This document shows, in pieces, positions 34,901-45,129 of a stretch of DNA of 64,000 nucleotides. The DNA comes from Bradyrhizobium sp. CIAT3101. GTDB taxonomy: Bacteria > Pseudomonadota > Alphaproteobacteria > Rhizobiales > Xanthobacteraceae. A program made the position numbers and the translations under genes. The notes under the pieces are model-generated. The model was not told the origin of the DNA and ran no database searches. It saw nothing but the letters and a program-made list of their open reading frames with translations. Numbering within the stretch: the first letter of the stretch is position 1; each line of letters starts with the position of its first letter. Where the stretch lies: contig NZ_CP121634.1 in assembly GCF_029714945.1 (NCBI RefSeq), forward strand, positions 3,741,001 to 3,805,000, in the 5' to 3' direction.

Positions 34901-36424
34901 ATGAACGATCCGATCCTCGAGATGCGGGGAGTCTCAAAATCCTTCTTCGGCATCAAGGCGCTGCGTGCGGTCGACCTGACCGTCTATGCCGGCGAGATTC
35001 ATGCCTTGATGGGGGAGAACGGCGCCGGCAAATCGACCCTGATGAAGATCCTGTCGGGCGCCTACCGGCCCGATCCCGGCGGCGAGATCCGCATCGAGGG
35101 CAAGCCGGCGCGGATCGAAGGCCCGCTTGGCGGCCGTGCCGCGGGCATCTCGATCATCTATCAGGAACTATCTTTGGCCCCCAATCTGAGCGTTGCGGAG
35201 AATATTTATCTCGGCCGCGAGATGTCGCGTTCAGGTTTGCTGGCGCGCGGTGCCATGCGCGAGGGTGTCGGACCGATCTTGGAGCGGCTGGGGGCGGACT
35301 TCCTGCCGTCGACACTGGTCGCGCATCTCTCCATGGGCCAGCGCCAGCTCGTCGAGATCGCGCGTGCGCTGCACGCGCGCTCGAAGATCCTGATCATGGA
35401 CGAGCCGACCACCGCGCTGTCGGCCGGCGAAAGCGAGCGGCTGTTTGCGCTGATCCGTCAGCTCCGCGCCGAGGGGCTTGCGATCATCTACATCTCGCAC
35501 CGCATGGACGAGGTCTATGCGCTCGGTGACCGCGTCACCGTGCTGCGCGACGGCCGCCTGGTCGGCTCGCTCGACAAGCAGGACATCCGTGCCGACGCCA
35601 TCGTTCGCATGATGGTCGGGCGCGACGTCTCGTCGTTTTACAAGAAGGATCATGATCCCGAGGCCGGGAAGGGGCATCCTGTGCTCAGCGCTATCGACAT
35701 GGCGGACGGGCTGCGCGTCAGGGGTTGCTCGCTCACCGTGCATGCGGGCGAGGTGGTGGGGCTTGCCGGCCTGATCGGCGCCGGCCGCACCGAGCTTGCA
35801 CACCTCATCATCGGCGCGGCGCCAAGACTTTCGGGGCGTCTCGAACTCGAAGGCCAGCCCATCGAGATCCGCACGCCCGGCGAAGCGCTCGACGCCGGCA
35901 TCGCCTATCTGACCGAGGACCGGAAAGCGCTTGGTCTGTTTCTAGACATGTCGTGTTTGGACAACATCAACCTCGCCGTGCTCGGGCGCGATGCCAAGCT
36001 CGGCTGGTTCCTGGATCGCGACAAGGCGCGCGAGCGTGCCGACAGGGCGTTTGCGGGGCTCAGCATCCGCGCCGCCAATGTCGGCGTGCCCGCCGGTGGC
36101 CTCTCCGGCGGTAACCAGCAGAAGGTGCTGCTGTCGCGGCTTCTCGCCATCGCGCCAAAGGTCCTGATCCTCGACGAACCGACCCGCGGCGTTGACGTCG
36201 GCGCCAAGTCCGAGATTTATTCGATCATCGACAATCTTGCCAAGGCCGGTACCGCGATCCTCGTCATCTCGTCCGATCTGCCTGAAATCATCGGCATCTG
36301 CGACCGGGTCATCGTGATGCGGTCGGGACATGTCGCGGGCGAAGTCAGGCGAACCGAGACGGCGCCATTAACCCAGGAAGACATCATGGCCCTCGCCACG
36401 GGGACGGAGCATCTCGATGCCTGA
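34901..36424 (+). CDS. Sugar ABC transporter ATP-binding protein (RbsA/XylG type)
   Basis: A 507-residue protein with two ABC domains. First: Walker [15 protein letters not shown], signature [15 protein letters not shown], Walker [12 protein letters not shown]. Second: degenerate Walker [15 protein letters not shown], signature [15 protein letters not shown], Walker [15 protein letters not shown]. The fused pair with a weak second Walker A is typical of CUT2 importers for ribose, xylose and similar sugars. GGGAGG precedes the ATG. The end overlaps the permease start by eight bases. Confidence 0.93.
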   Translation: MNDPILEMRGVSKSFFGIKALRAVDLTVYAGEIHALMGENGAGKSTLMKILSGAYRPDPGGEIRIEGKPARIEGPLGGRAAGISIIYQELSLAPNLSVAENIYLGREMSRSGLLARGAMREGVGPILERLGADFLPSTLVAHLSMGQRQLVEIARALHARSKILIMDEPTTALSAGESERLFALIRQLRAEGLAIIYISHRMDEVYALGDRVTVLRDGRLVGSLDKQDIRADAIVRMMVGRDVSSFYKKDHDPEAGKGHPVLSAIDMADGLRVRGCSLTVHAGEVVGLAGLIGAGRTELAHLIIGAAPRLSGRLELEGQPIEIRTPGEALDAGIAYLTEDRKALGLFLDMSCLDNINLAVLGRDAKLGWFLDRDKARERADRAFAGLSIRAANVGVPAGGLSGGNQQKVLLSRLLAIAPKVLILDEPTRGVDVGAKSEIYSIIDNLAKAGTAILVISSDLPEIIGICDRVIVMRSGHVAGEVRRTETAPLTQEDIMALATGTEHLDA

Positions 36425-37457
36425 CAACGGATCGACGCCGGCGAAGGCCGCCACGGCAAACGGCCTTGCCGCCGCGCAGGAGACCAAGCGACAGCGCATC
36501 AGGCTTCTGATCCGCGCGGCCGGCATGCTGCCGGTGCTGCTGCTGCTGTGCGCCGGGTTTCACTATCTGTCGGACGGCCGTTTCTTCACCGGACAGAATC
36601 TCGGCATCGTCCTGCAGCAGGCTGCCGTCAACACTGTGCTCGCTGCCGGCATGACTTTCGTCATCCTGACCGGCGGCATCGATCTCTCGGTCGGCTCGAT
36701 CCTGGCGGCGTCGGCGATGGCTGGCCTGACGATGTCGAAACTGCCCGACTTAGGTGCGCTGTGGCTGCCGGCCGCGGTTCTTACCGGCCTCGGCTTCGGA
36801 ATCGTCAATGGCGCGCTGATTGCGCTGCTGCGCCTGCCGCCCTTCATCGTCACGCTGGGCTCGCTCACTGCCGTGCGTGGCCTGGCGCGGCTGCTCGGCG
36901 CCGACACCACGGTGTTCAATCCATCCATTCCCTACGCCTTCATCGGCAACGGATCGCTGACGCTCGTGCCCGGCGTGGCGTCGATCCCATGGCTCTCGGT
37001 GATCGCGCTGCTCGTCATCCTGGTCTCCTGGCTGGTGCTGCGCCGGACCGTGCTCGGCGTGCATATCTATGCGGTGGGCGGCAATGAGAGCGCGGCGCGG
37101 CTGGCCGGCATCAAGGTCTGGGCCGTCGTAATCTTCGTCTATGGCGTGTCGGGGTTGCTGGCCGGCCTTGGCGGCGCCATGCAGGCCGCGCGGCTCTACG
37201 CGGCCAACGGTCTGCAGCTCGGGCAAAGCTACGAACTCGACGCCATCACCGCCGTCATTCTCGGCGGCACGTCCTTCGTCGGCGGTATCGGCTCGATCTG
37301 GGGGACGCTGGTCGGCGCGCTGATCATCGCCGTGCTCTCGAACGGCCTGATCCTCACAGGCGTCTCCGACATCTGGCAATATGTGATCAAGGGTCTCGTG
37401 ATCATCGGCGCCGTGGCGCTGGATCGCTACCGGCTGCAAGGCTCAGCCAGGACCTAA
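36417..37457 (+). CDS. Sugar ABC transporter permease (RbsC type)
   Basis: A 346-residue membrane protein with about ten hydrophobic segments and the CUT2 permease landmarks [33 protein letters not shown] and [20 protein letters not shown]. It forms the transmembrane channel with the ATPase encoded just upstream (eight-base overlap). A GCGCGC-ATCTGA-GCGCGC hairpin follows the stop, before the binding-protein gene. Confidence 0.93.
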   Translation: MPDNGSTPAKAATANGLAAAQETKRQRIRLLIRAAGMLPVLLLLCAGFHYLSDGRFFTGQNLGIVLQQAAVNTVLAAGMTFVILTGGIDLSVGSILAASAMAGLTMSKLPDLGALWLPAAVLTGLGFGIVNGALIALLRLPPFIVTLGSLTAVRGLARLLGADTTVFNPSIPYAFIGNGSLTLVPGVASIPWLSVIALLVILVSWLVLRRTVLGVHIYAVGGNESAARLAGIKVWAVVIFVYGVSGLLAGLGGAMQAARLYAANGLQLGQSYELDAITAVILGGTSFVGGIGSIWGTLVGALIIAVLSNGLILTGVSDIWQYVIKGLVIIGAVALDRYRLQGSART

Positions 37458-37465
37458 ACGGCTTT

Positions 37466-37483
37466 GCGCGCATCTGAGCGCGC
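37466..37483 (+). other. Intercistronic hairpin before the binding-protein gene
   Basis: GCGCGC-ATCTGA-GCGCGC, without a T-run. Such hairpins between transporter genes and the binding-protein gene often protect or set off the more abundant binding-protein message. Confidence 0.35.
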
Positions 37484-37551
37484 GGTGTGAGATTCGGTTG
37501 CGGCAACTGGTCTGCCGTACCGGGGATGAAGACAGACCAGGGAGGAAGCCA

Positions 37552-38499
37552 ATGTTGAAGACGATCTCGCTTGCCGGCGCCGCGATGGCGCTCGCTCTCA
37601 CCACCGTTCCGTCCTCTGCCAAGGAGCTCAAGTCGATCGGCGTTTCGCTCGGTTCGATGGGCAATCCGTTCTTCGTCGCGCTGTCGAAGGGCGCCGAGTT
37701 CGAGGCCAAGAAGACCAATCCCAATGTAAAGATCACCACCGTCGGCTTTGAATACGACCTCGGCAAGCAGGTCACTCAGATCGACAATTTCATCGCCGCC
37801 GGCGTTGACCTGATCCTGCTGAACCCCGGCGATCCCAAGGCGATCGGGCCGGCCATCAAGAAGGCGCAGGCAGCTGGCATCGTCGTCGTCGCGGTCGACA
37901 CCGCGGCCGAGGGCGCCGATGCCACGGTGACGACCAACAACGTCCAGGCCGGCGAGATCTCCTGCCAATACATCGTCGACAAGCTGGGCGGCAAGGGCGA
38001 TGTCGTCATCGAGAACGGCCCGCAGGTCTCCGCCGTCATCGACCGCGTCACCGGCTGCAAGAATGTGTTCGGCAAGAATCCCGGCATCAAGGTGCTGTCG
38101 AGCGACCAGGACGGCAAGGGCTCGCGTGAAGGCGGCCTCACGGTTGCGCAAGGTTATCTGACCCGCTTCCCCAAGATCGACGCCATCTTCGCCATCAATG
38201 ATCCGCAGGCGATCGGCACCGACCTTGCGGCGAAACAGCAAAACCGCAGCGGCATCATCATCACCGCAGTCGACGGCGCGCCTGACATCGAGGCCTCGCT
38301 GAAGGATCCGGCGTCACCGCAGGTCCAGGCGTCGGCGTCGCAGGACCCGTTCTTCATGGCGCGGCGCGCCGTTCAGGTCGGCGTCGGCATTCTCAACGGG
38401 CAGAAGCCGGCCTCGACCGTCGAGCTGCTGCCGTCGAAGCTCGTGACCCGCGACAATATCAAGGATTACAAGGGCTGGACCTCGGACCGTACGCAGTAA
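37552..38499 (+). CDS. Periplasmic sugar-binding protein of the CUT2 ABC transporter
   Basis: A 315-residue protein with a signal peptide (MLKTISLAGAAMALALTTVPSSAK; cleavage after SSA plausible) and a periplasmic-binding-protein type 1 fold: SIGVSLGSMGNPFF, DLILLNPGDPKAI, VVAVDTAAEGADATVTTNN and AIFAINDPQAIGTD. It captures the sugar for the upstream permease and ATPase. A strong GGGAGGAAG lies before the ATG. Ligand not readable; the xylB neighbour suggests a pentose, pentulose or pentitol. Confidence 0.92.
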   Translation: MLKTISLAGAAMALALTTVPSSAKELKSIGVSLGSMGNPFFVALSKGAEFEAKKTNPNVKITTVGFEYDLGKQVTQIDNFIAAGVDLILLNPGDPKAIGPAIKKAQAAGIVVVAVDTAAEGADATVTTNNVQAGEISCQYIVDKLGGKGDVVIENGPQVSAVIDRVTGCKNVFGKNPGIKVLSSDQDGKGSREGGLTVAQGYLTRFPKIDAIFAINDPQAIGTDLAAKQQNRSGIIITAVDGAPDIEASLKDPASPQVQASASQDPFFMARRAVQVGVGILNGQKPASTVELLPSKLVTRDNIKDYKGWTSDRTQ

Positions 38500-38515
38500 C
38501 ACGAGCTGCAAGGGG

Positions 38516-38540
38516 CGGCGATCTTGCGACGAGATCGCCG
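38516..38540. terminator. Bidirectional hairpin between convergent genes
   Basis: Nine-base perfect stem CGGCGATCT / AGATCGCCG with a seven-base loop, between the stop of the binding-protein gene and the stop of the leftward MFS pseudogene. It has no long T-run but its place is right for a terminator on both strands. Confidence 0.55.
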
Positions 38541-38545
38541 TCCAC

Positions 38546-39729
38546 TTACCCTCGCTGGATCGCCCGCTTCGGCACCGTCAGGACCATCGGCACCGCAACG
38601 GCGAAAATCGCGGCGCCCATGATCCACACGAGCCCGGTCCAGCCCGGCCGGGACAGGGCATAAATCCCGCCGAAGGCGAGCGGGCCGAAGATGGCGGCGA
38701 GGCTGACGAAGCTTGCGACGACCCCCTGCAATTGGCCCTGGCGCTCGCCATCGACGGCCTTCGACTGCAGCGCGCGCAGTGCAGGCGCGCTGATGCCGCC
38801 GAACGCGATCAGCGGAATCAGCGCGAACGCGATCCAGCCCGCTTGCGCGAAGGCGAGCACGAGGAGAGCGATGGCCTCGCAGCAGATGCCGAGAAGCAAT
38901 GTGCCGCGTTCACCGAGCCATCCCGTCAGTGGCGCAATGGCGAAGGCCTGCACCAGGGCAACCAATGCGCCGAAGATGCCGAGCGAAATGCCGATATCGG
39001 TCGCGGTCCACTGGAAACGATCCGTGACGAAGAGCACCCAGACCGTGCTGTAGGTCTGCCCGACGAGACTGACGAGAAGAAACACGAGCAGCAGCGGGAT
39101 CAGCGTGCGAAAGCTCATCGCCCAGCGCAGCGGGGCGAACGGGTTCAGCGTCCGCCATTCGAACGGCTTGCGCTCGGTGCGGTGGGTCTCCGGGAGAACG
39201 AACAGCGCAATCAGGACGTTCACGCCGCTCAACGCGGCAGCGGCGAGAAACGGTGCGCGCAGCGAGATGTCGCCGAGCATGCCGCGATGACAGGTCCGAT
39301 GACGAAGCCGGCGCCGAAGCAGGCGTGGAACAGGCCGAAGCGGCGGGCGCGCATCGCCTCCGGCGTGATGTCCGCGATGGTCGCGGTGATCATCGCGACG
39401 CCCGCCGCCGTCAGGCCGGCGATGGTGCGGCTGACGAACAGGAGCCATAGATAGGGCGAGAAGGCCATGACCAGATAGTCGATGGTCGAGCCGGCGAGGG
39501 CGAGCAGCAGCACCGGCCGGCGGCCGAGCCGGTCCGACAGGACGCCGAGCACCGGGGTGACGACGAATTGCGTGAACGCGTGCAGCGCCAGCAGCGTCCC
39601 GTAGAGCGCGGACACGTTGTCGGTGCCGGCCATCGCACGCAGCAGATTTGGCAGCGTCGGAAAGATCAGCGCAATGCCTGATGCCTCGAGGGCGGCGCAG
39701 GCGAGGATCGCTGCGAGCGGCCGGCTCAT
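38546..39729 (-). pseudogene. TetA-like MFS exporter broken by a frameshift
   Basis: The N-terminal part reads from ATG 39729 (PLAAILACAALEASGIALIFPTLP, GVLSDRLGRRPVLLLA, ATIADITPEAMRARRFGLFHACFGAGFVIGP) and the rest (GDISLRAPFLAAAALSGVN to the stop at 38546) continues in another frame. Inserting one G near 39282-39285, where the coding strand reads GCGGCATG instead of an expected GCGGGCATG, joins them into about 394 residues with 12 hydrophobic segments, the usual size of TetA-type drug/proton antiporters. It is either a true recent mutation or a base-calling slip in a G run. Confidence 0.8.
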
Positions 39730-39745
39730 GGGATTCTTTCGCCCG

Positions 39746-40906
39746 TCAGTCAGCCGACACACCTTCCGCCAGCGCGGACGGTGCAAGCGGTGGGGCCTCT
39801 GTCCGGTGGATGGGATCGATCAGATCAGGTGCCGCCCATTTGGCGTGTGCTGCTTCCACCGTTCGAGCGACGGCCTCGTCGTCTGCAGGCGCCATCGCAG
39901 TCAGAAGGTCCGGGCGCTGGCGTTGCGCGATTGCGAGGTAGGGATCGTTGGGGATCGGGTGCCAGAGCCAGTAGGCCGCGGGTTGCTCTACGGTGAAGCC
40001 ATCGACGTGGGCCGCAATCTCTTGTGTGAACTCGGACGCGGCGGCCTCGGCCGGCATCCAAGTCCGGTACTCGATCGGAGCGAGGATGTTCATCGAAAAG
40101 CCCGCCGCGTCGCGGCGTGAGGCGAAGCCGGGCAGGACCAGTGTGCCGGTTCGCGCATAGCGCGCCGGTCCGGGTGGATAGCGGAAGTCGGAATCGTGGG
40201 TCTTGACGGTGATGCCGGCGTATTTGGCGCTGGGGTAGACATCCACGACCATGAAGACGACGCCGTTGTTCTGGAGCACCCTGGAGATCTCGGCTCCGGT
40301 ATTGCGCCTTGCAAACGCAATCGGCGTGGCCGCGGTCGCGCTTCGCCCCGCATAGATCCAGCGTTCAGTCGGCGTCGGTTGGCGACCGATCGAATAGACG
40401 AAGCCGACGTTGAAGCTGCGATCCCTGAGGTGGGCCGCGAACAGTTCGAGACTGCCGATGTGGGGCACGGCAATGATGCAGCCATTGCGGGATTTCGAGA
40501 GCGCCCGTGCGAGACGACCAAGCGCCGCCTTCGGGATCTTCGCTTCAAGGCTCATCGCCCTGTCGCGATCCTGCTGCAGATTGGCAAGGTCGAACAGGAC
40601 GGTGACCCAGGCCGCCAAGCCGTCGATCACTTGATCGGGCGTCGCGGTGCCGCGGCGAATGATGCTCTGGCGCAGAAACATGTTGTCGCGCATCGTGCTC
40701 GGGAGTTGCGCGATCACGCTTGCGATCTCGCGCGCAACATCCACCTGGCGCGCGACGGGGATGATGGAGGCCAGACCGTCGACGAGGTTCACGACGGCAG
40801 TCTGGATATCTCCGTGCTCACGGGGAAAGGGGCGCGGATTGGCCCCGCGCGGATCGGTGACTGCTGCTGTTTCCCGGAACGTCACTTGAACCTCAAAACC
40901 CGTCAA
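39746..40906 (-). CDS. LpxL/HtrB-like lysophospholipid acyltransferase family protein
   Basis: Up to 386 residues. The HIGSLE sequence at 149-154 fits the His-x4-Glu catalytic motif of LpxL-type acyltransferases, and the following VVFMVVDVYPSAKYAGITVK region resembles their conserved substrate-binding part. The longest frame starts at a TTG without a clear ribosome site; a GTG at 40885 or later start is possible. No N-terminal membrane anchor is evident, unlike LpxL. Only 16 bases separate it from the MFS pseudogene start. It may acylate lipid A or another lipid; the distance to known families makes the acceptor uncertain. Confidence 0.65.
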   Translation of the reverse strand: MTGFEVQVTFRETAAVTDPRGANPRPFPREHGDIQTAVVNLVDGLASIIPVARQVDVAREIASVIAQLPSTMRDNMFLRQSIIRRGTATPDQVIDGLAAWVTVLFDLANLQQDRDRAMSLEAKIPKAALGRLARALSKSRNGCIIAVPHIGSLELFAAHLRDRSFNVGFVYSIGRQPTPTERWIYAGRSATAATPIAFARRNTGAEISRVLQNNGVVFMVVDVYPSAKYAGITVKTHDSDFRYPPGPARYARTGTLVLPGFASRRDAAGFSMNILAPIEYRTWMPAEAAASEFTQEIAAHVDGFTVEQPAAYWLWHPIPNDPYLAIAQRQRPDLLTAMAPADDEAVARTVEAAHAKWAAPDLIDPIHRTEAPPLAPSALAEGVSAD

Positions 40907-41131
40907 ATCATGCGGGAAAATCTCACCACAGAAGTGTTACCAGCGTCTCAAGGTTTCCCTGCAGCGACCGGCGGCATCCTCGCCCGCGCGGGGCCAAATT
41001 CCTCGGAAAAAGAACGGTGTACCGCCATAGTGGGTTGACCCCGGCGAACGATATGTCAGAGAGAGGGACGGCTTCTCGGACTGAGCTGGAAGCCGGCGCC
41101 CCGCCGGGGCATTTTGGGAGCAGTTACTGAT

Positions 41132-42202
41132 ATGGCTGAGCGGGTCGCTCTCATCACCGGTGTGACCGGCCAGGACGGCGCCTATCTCGCCGAACATCTG
41201 CTGTCGCTCGGCTATGTCGTCCACGGCATCAAGCGCCGCTCATCCTCGTTCAACACCGCGCGTGTCGACCATCTCTACCAGGATCCGCATGTCGGTAACG
41301 TGCCGTTCCTGATGCATTACGGCGACATGACGGATTCGACCAATCTGATCCGCCTGGTGCAGCAGATCCGGCCGACCGAGATCTACAACCTCGCCGCTCA
41401 AAGCCACGTCGCCGTCAGCTTCGAAAGCCCCGAATACACCGCCAACGCCGACGCCATCGGCGTGCTGCGTCTCCTGGAGGCGATCCGCATCCTCGGCATG
41501 GAGAAGGAGACGCGGTTCTACCAGGCCTCGACCTCCGAGCTCTACGGCCTGGTGCAGGAGGTCCCGCAGAAGGAGACGACGCCGTTCTATCCACGCTCGC
41601 CTTATGGCGTCGCAAAGCTCTACGGCTACTGGATCACGGTGAACTACCGTGAAGCCTACGGCATGTTCGCCTCGAACGGCATCCTGTTCAATCATGAGAG
41701 CCCGATCCGCGGCGAGACCTTCGTCACCCGCAAGATCACGCGCGGCGTGGCGCGCATCGAGGTCGGTCTCGAGGAGACGCTCTATCTCGGCAATCTCGAG
41801 GCCAAGCGCGACTGGGGCCATGCCCGGGACTATATCGAGGGCATGCACATGATCCTGCAGGCCGACAAGCCCGACGATTTCGTGCTCGCCACCGGCGAGA
41901 CGCGTTCGGTGCGCGAGATGGTCGAGCTGTCCTTCGCGCAGGTCGGCCGTCGCGTCGAGTGGCGCGGCACTGGCGTCGAGGAGACCGGCATCGATGCCAA
42001 GAGCGGCAAGACGGTGGTGAAGATCGACCCAACCTACTTCCGCCCGACCGAGGTCGATCTTCTCATCGGCGACGCCAGCAAGGCACGCGCGGTGCTCGGC
42101 TGGAAGCCGAAGCGGACCTTTGCGCAGCTCGTCGAAGAGATGGTGGCGAGCGATCTGGCCGAGGCCAAACGGGACATTGCAAATGGCAAGCGTACCGTTT
42201 GA
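41132..42202 (+). CDS. gmd: GDP-mannose 4,6-dehydratase, copy 2
   Basis: A 356-residue enzyme with the same motifs as copy 1. It differs only at residues 2-5 (AERV here) and 215 (Glu here). GGGAG about 11 bases upstream supports ATG 41132. Upstream is an ordinary 225-base intergenic region, not a Wzz stump, so this copy may be the one in its original setting. Confidence 0.95.
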   Translation: MAERVALITGVTGQDGAYLAEHLLSLGYVVHGIKRRSSSFNTARVDHLYQDPHVGNVPFLMHYGDMTDSTNLIRLVQQIRPTEIYNLAAQSHVAVSFESPEYTANADAIGVLRLLEAIRILGMEKETRFYQASTSELYGLVQEVPQKETTPFYPRSPYGVAKLYGYWITVNYREAYGMFASNGILFNHESPIRGETFVTRKITRGVARIEVGLEETLYLGNLEAKRDWGHARDYIEGMHMILQADKPDDFVLATGETRSVREMVELSFAQVGRRVEWRGTGVEETGIDAKSGKTVVKIDPTYFRPTEVDLLIGDASKARAVLGWKPKRTFAQLVEEMVASDLAEAKRDIANGKRTV

Positions 42203-43109
42203 GCTGAAGGGTAAAAGCGTCTATGTCGCCGGCCATCGCGGCATGGTCGGTGCCGCGCTGGTGCGCCGGCTGGCGCGGGAGGACGTGAACCTCGTCACGG
42301 TCGACCGGCGCGAGGTCGATCTCTGCAACCAGGCCGCGGTGTTCGACTGGTTTGCGAAGGCGCGGCCGCAGGTGATCTTCCTCGCCGCGGCCAAAGTCGG
42401 CGGCATCGTCGCCAACAACACGCTGCGCGCCGAGTTCATCTACGACAACATCGCGATCGCGGCGAACGTGATTCAGGCCGCGCATCAAAACAACGCCGAG
42501 AAGCTGATGTTCCTCGGCTCGTCCTGCATCTATCCGAAACTCGCAGCGCAGCCGCTGCGCGAGGATGCTGTGCTGACCGGCCCGCTGGAGCCGACCAACG
42601 AGCCTTACGCCATTGCCAAGATCGCCGGCATCAAAATGGCGGAGGCGTATCGCAGTCAGTATGGCTCCGACTTCATCAGCGTGATGCCGACCAATCTCTA
42701 TGGCCCCGGCGACAATTATCATCCTGAGCTGAGCCACGTCGTCGCCGCGCTGATCCGTCGCTTCCACGAGGCAAAGGTCTCGGGCGCGAACAGCGTCGTG
42801 GTCTGGGGCACCGGCACGCCGCGGCGCGAATTCCTCTATGTCGACGACATGGCGGATGCCTGCGTGCACCTGATGAAGACCTATTCCGGTGCGGACCTGA
42901 TCAACATCGGCACCGGCGAGGACATCGCCATTGCAGAGTTCGCACGCGTGGTCGCCGGGATCGTCGGCTATCGCGGCGAGATCAGTTACGACACCTCGCG
43001 CCCGGACGGGACGCCGCGCAAGCTGCTTGATATTGGCCGTCTGGAAAGGCTCGGCTGGCGCGCGACGACGTCGCTCGAAGATGGCCTAAAGCGTGCCTAT
43101 GCGGCGTAT
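41146..43109 (+). repeat. gmd-fcl duplication, arm 2
   Basis: Counterpart of 27697-29660 in opposite orientation and of identical length (1,964 bases). Few base differences in gmd; many in the last third of fcl, which suggests that gene conversion keeps the 5' part uniform. Confidence 0.9.
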
Positions 43110-43139
43110 CAGGCTGCGGCCTCGGTTCCCGCGCAATAG
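42183..43139 (+). CDS. fcl: GDP-L-fucose synthase, copy 2
   Basis: A 318-residue paralogue of the 27640 gene, overlapping gmd copy 2 by 20 bases. The NADPH motif GHRGMVG and the YAIAK pair are kept. Substitutions relative to copy 1 cluster after about residue 250 ([35 protein letters not shown]), and the tail is shorter and different (QAAASVPAQ). The stop is three bases from the convergent NAD-kinase-like gene. Confidence 0.93.
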   Translation: MASVPFELKGKSVYVAGHRGMVGAALVRRLAREDVNLVTVDRREVDLCNQAAVFDWFAKARPQVIFLAAAKVGGIVANNTLRAEFIYDNIAIAANVIQAAHQNNAEKLMFLGSSCIYPKLAAQPLREDAVLTGPLEPTNEPYAIAKIAGIKMAEAYRSQYGSDFISVMPTNLYGPGDNYHPELSHVVAALIRRFHEAKVSGANSVVVWGTGTPRREFLYVDDMADACVHLMKTYSGADLINIGTGEDIAIAEFARVVAGIVGYRGEISYDTSRPDGTPRKLLDIGRLERLGWRATTSLEDGLKRAYAAYQAAASVPAQ

Positions 43140-43142
43140 TCT

Positions 43143-44078
43143 TCACACGATCAGCCGTCCGCGCCGCCTGGCGATCCCGATCGTGACCTCGGCGCCCGCG
43201 TTGAAATCAAGGCGGTCGGCCTCGATGCCGTCGCTGAAGATGACGCCGTTCTCCGCCATCAATGAGCGGATGCGCAGTTGCTCCTCAACCGCGAGCCGGC
43301 CGCAGACGAGATTGGTTTGCGAGTGCCGGCTGGGGAAGGGCTCGCGCACGGCAAAGCGCAGCTCGGGGGCGTCCCAGGGCAGGGCGTCGTAGCCAGCCAG
43401 CGGGGGAGGGTGGCCGAAGCTGCCGGCGATGGCGAGCGAGCCGGTGACGATGCTCTTGAACCAGGCGGTCGATCCGAGCCCGGTCGCGACGATCAGTCCG
43501 CTCGAGGATTGACGCTCCGTCGTCCCGCCGGCCGCGATCTCGTAGATCGCCGAGACATGCGTGCGGGCGCCGATGAAGAGATCGTTCACGGCGTGCAGCA
43601 CCTGGCCGTCGCTGAGCCGTGCTTCGGCCATGGTCACGGCCTGGCTGTTGCGCCTGTCGGCGGCGACCTCCGGCAGCAGTTTCGCGAGGTCGCCCGGCGC
43701 GAAGGGAAGGAGGATGCCGTCGTAACGCGCAGGGTCCGGGTTGAGCCCGATCAGCGGATGGTCGTCGAGATATTTCATCGTATTGGCGACGACGCCGTCC
43801 TGGCCGAGCGCGACCACGATGTCGTCAGGCGCGAAGATGAAGGTCGGCAGGAAGCCGCGCTCGATGACCTGATAGCGCCCCCATTGCTCCAGCACCTGCA
43901 GCGTCGCATGCCGCTGCGCATGATAGACCTCGTGCTCGCGCTCATAGTCGGAGAAGTCGGCGCCGAGATGCTCGACGTAGAAGCGCGCCTGCGCCGCCGT
44001 CAGGTAACGCGCGACCAGGTCCTCCAACCTGGTCTTGCGCGTCACCAGCACGATCTTGCGGTCATTGGCGGCGGGCAT
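43143..44078 (-). CDS. NAD-kinase-like protein
   Basis: A 311-residue member of the NAD/diacylglycerol kinase superfamily. The GGDGT loop of true NAD kinases reads GQDGV (in VVALGQDGVVANTMKYL), keeping the catalytic Asp but losing one Gly. PLIGLNPDP and the NDLFIG segment match the conserved NE/D motif, and SSGLIVATGLGSTAWFKS replaces SDGL-STPTGSTAY. The C-terminal glycine/strand motifs are present. It could phosphorylate NAD or a related nucleotide, or act as a sensor. Its start overlaps the SPFH gene by 17 bases, so the two are coupled, and both diverge from a NUDIX regulator. A housekeeping NAD kinase is presumably elsewhere. Confidence 0.8.
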   Translation of the reverse strand: MPAANDRKIVLVTRKTRLEDLVARYLTAAQARFYVEHLGADFSDYEREHEVYHAQRHATLQVLEQWGRYQVIERGFLPTFIFAPDDIVVALGQDGVVANTMKYLDDHPLIGLNPDPARYDGILLPFAPGDLAKLLPEVAADRRNSQAVTMAEARLSDGQVLHAVNDLFIGARTHVSAIYEIAAGGTTERQSSSGLIVATGLGSTAWFKSIVTGSLAIAGSFGHPPPLAGYDALPWDAPELRFAVREPFPSRHSQTNLVCGRLAVEEQLRIRSLMAENGVIFSDGIEADRLDFNAGAEVTIGIARRRGRLIV

Positions 44079-45105
44079 TGGCGGCCTCCGGCTTCGGCTT
44101 CTCGATCAGCTGGCTGAGCAGGTCCGGCGAGACGTTGAGCTGGCCGATCTTCTCGGCCTTCTCGGCGATGCCGGAGAAGGCTTGTGCGATCAGCTGTCCC
44201 GGCTGCATCCCTGCGGCGGCGAGCGCCTGGATCACGCGGGTGTCGACGCCCTCGAAGATCTTCATCAGCGCGCCGACGCGATAGGCCTCGGCGTCGGCCA
44301 GCGTCCTGGTGTTCTCGGCATTGAGGCCGACGAAATCCTTGCGCTTGCCTTCCAGCACGATGTCCGCGGCCATGCCGGCCTGGCGCAGCTCGTTGCGCTT
44401 GGCGGCGACGCTCGCCTCGGCATCCATCTGGGTCTCGCGGATCGACCGCTTCTTCTGCTCGACGGCGATCTCGGTGTCGAGCTCGCTCTCGCGGATGGCG
44501 CGCTCCTGCTCGACGGCGAAATTGCGCCGGGCGAAGATCGCCTCGTCCGCGGTCTTCAGGATGGCTTCGCGCGCCTGGGCTTCCAGCGCCTTTGCGGTAT
44601 CAGGCGCCGGCTTGATGCCGCGGATCGACACGCCGAGGATTTCGAGGCCGAGCGCTTCGATGTCGGCGCGCCCGCGCAAGCCGCCCGCGATGATATCGGC
44701 GATGCGGTCGGAAGCCTGCAGCGCGTCCTTCAGCGTCAATTCCTTGATCGCCTGCTGCGCGAGCACCTCGACCGTGCCGAGAATGCGTTCCGGCAGCTTT
44801 TCCGGATCGTCGGTCTCATAGGTCTTGCCGTCGGACTTCAGGGTGAAGTTGAGCATCGAAGCCGCCTTCTTCGGCTCGCTGACGCGATAGGTGACATGGC
44901 CCTGCACGGTCAGCGTCTGAAAGTCGCGCGCGATCTGCTGGAAGATGAAGGAGGCGTCGCGACTGCCGACGGGCACGGCGACGAGCGTGGTCACCGGGCC
45001 ATAGTAGAACGTGGAGAGGCCGGTGCCCTCGGCGACGACTGCGCCGGCGCGGTACTTCATCAGATAGGTGGTGGGCTGCGCCTTGATGAACCTGAGGCCG
45101 AACAT
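44062..45105 (-). CDS. SPFH / band-7 domain protein
   Basis: A 347-residue protein with a band-7/prohibitin-type domain (about 5-180: KAQPTTYLMKYRAGAVVAEG, YYGPVTTLVAVPVGS, QGHVTYRVSEP, RIADIIAGGLRGRADIEALGLEILGVSI) followed by a long charged coiled coil (about 185-285) and a Gln/Ala-rich tail. There is no obvious N-terminal membrane segment, so attachment may be peripheral. SPFH proteins form large ring or cage scaffolds on membranes. AGGAGT precedes the ATG. Operon with the NAD-kinase-like gene, divergent from the NUDIX regulator over tandem inverted repeats. Function of this pairing is unknown to me. Confidence 0.85.
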   Translation of the reverse strand: MFGLRFIKAQPTTYLMKYRAGAVVAEGTGLSTFYYGPVTTLVAVPVGSRDASFIFQQIARDFQTLTVQGHVTYRVSEPKKAASMLNFTLKSDGKTYETDDPEKLPERILGTVEVLAQQAIKELTLKDALQASDRIADIIAGGLRGRADIEALGLEILGVSIRGIKPAPDTAKALEAQAREAILKTADEAIFARRNFAVEQERAIRESELDTEIAVEQKKRSIRETQMDAEASVAAKRNELRQAGMAADIVLEGKRKDFVGLNAENTRTLADAEAYRVGALMKIFEGVDTRVIQALAAAGMQPGQLIAQAFSGIAEKAEKIGQLNVSPDLLSQLIEKPKPEAANARRQ

Positions 45106-45129
45106 GGCTTACTCCTGTCATTGACTATA

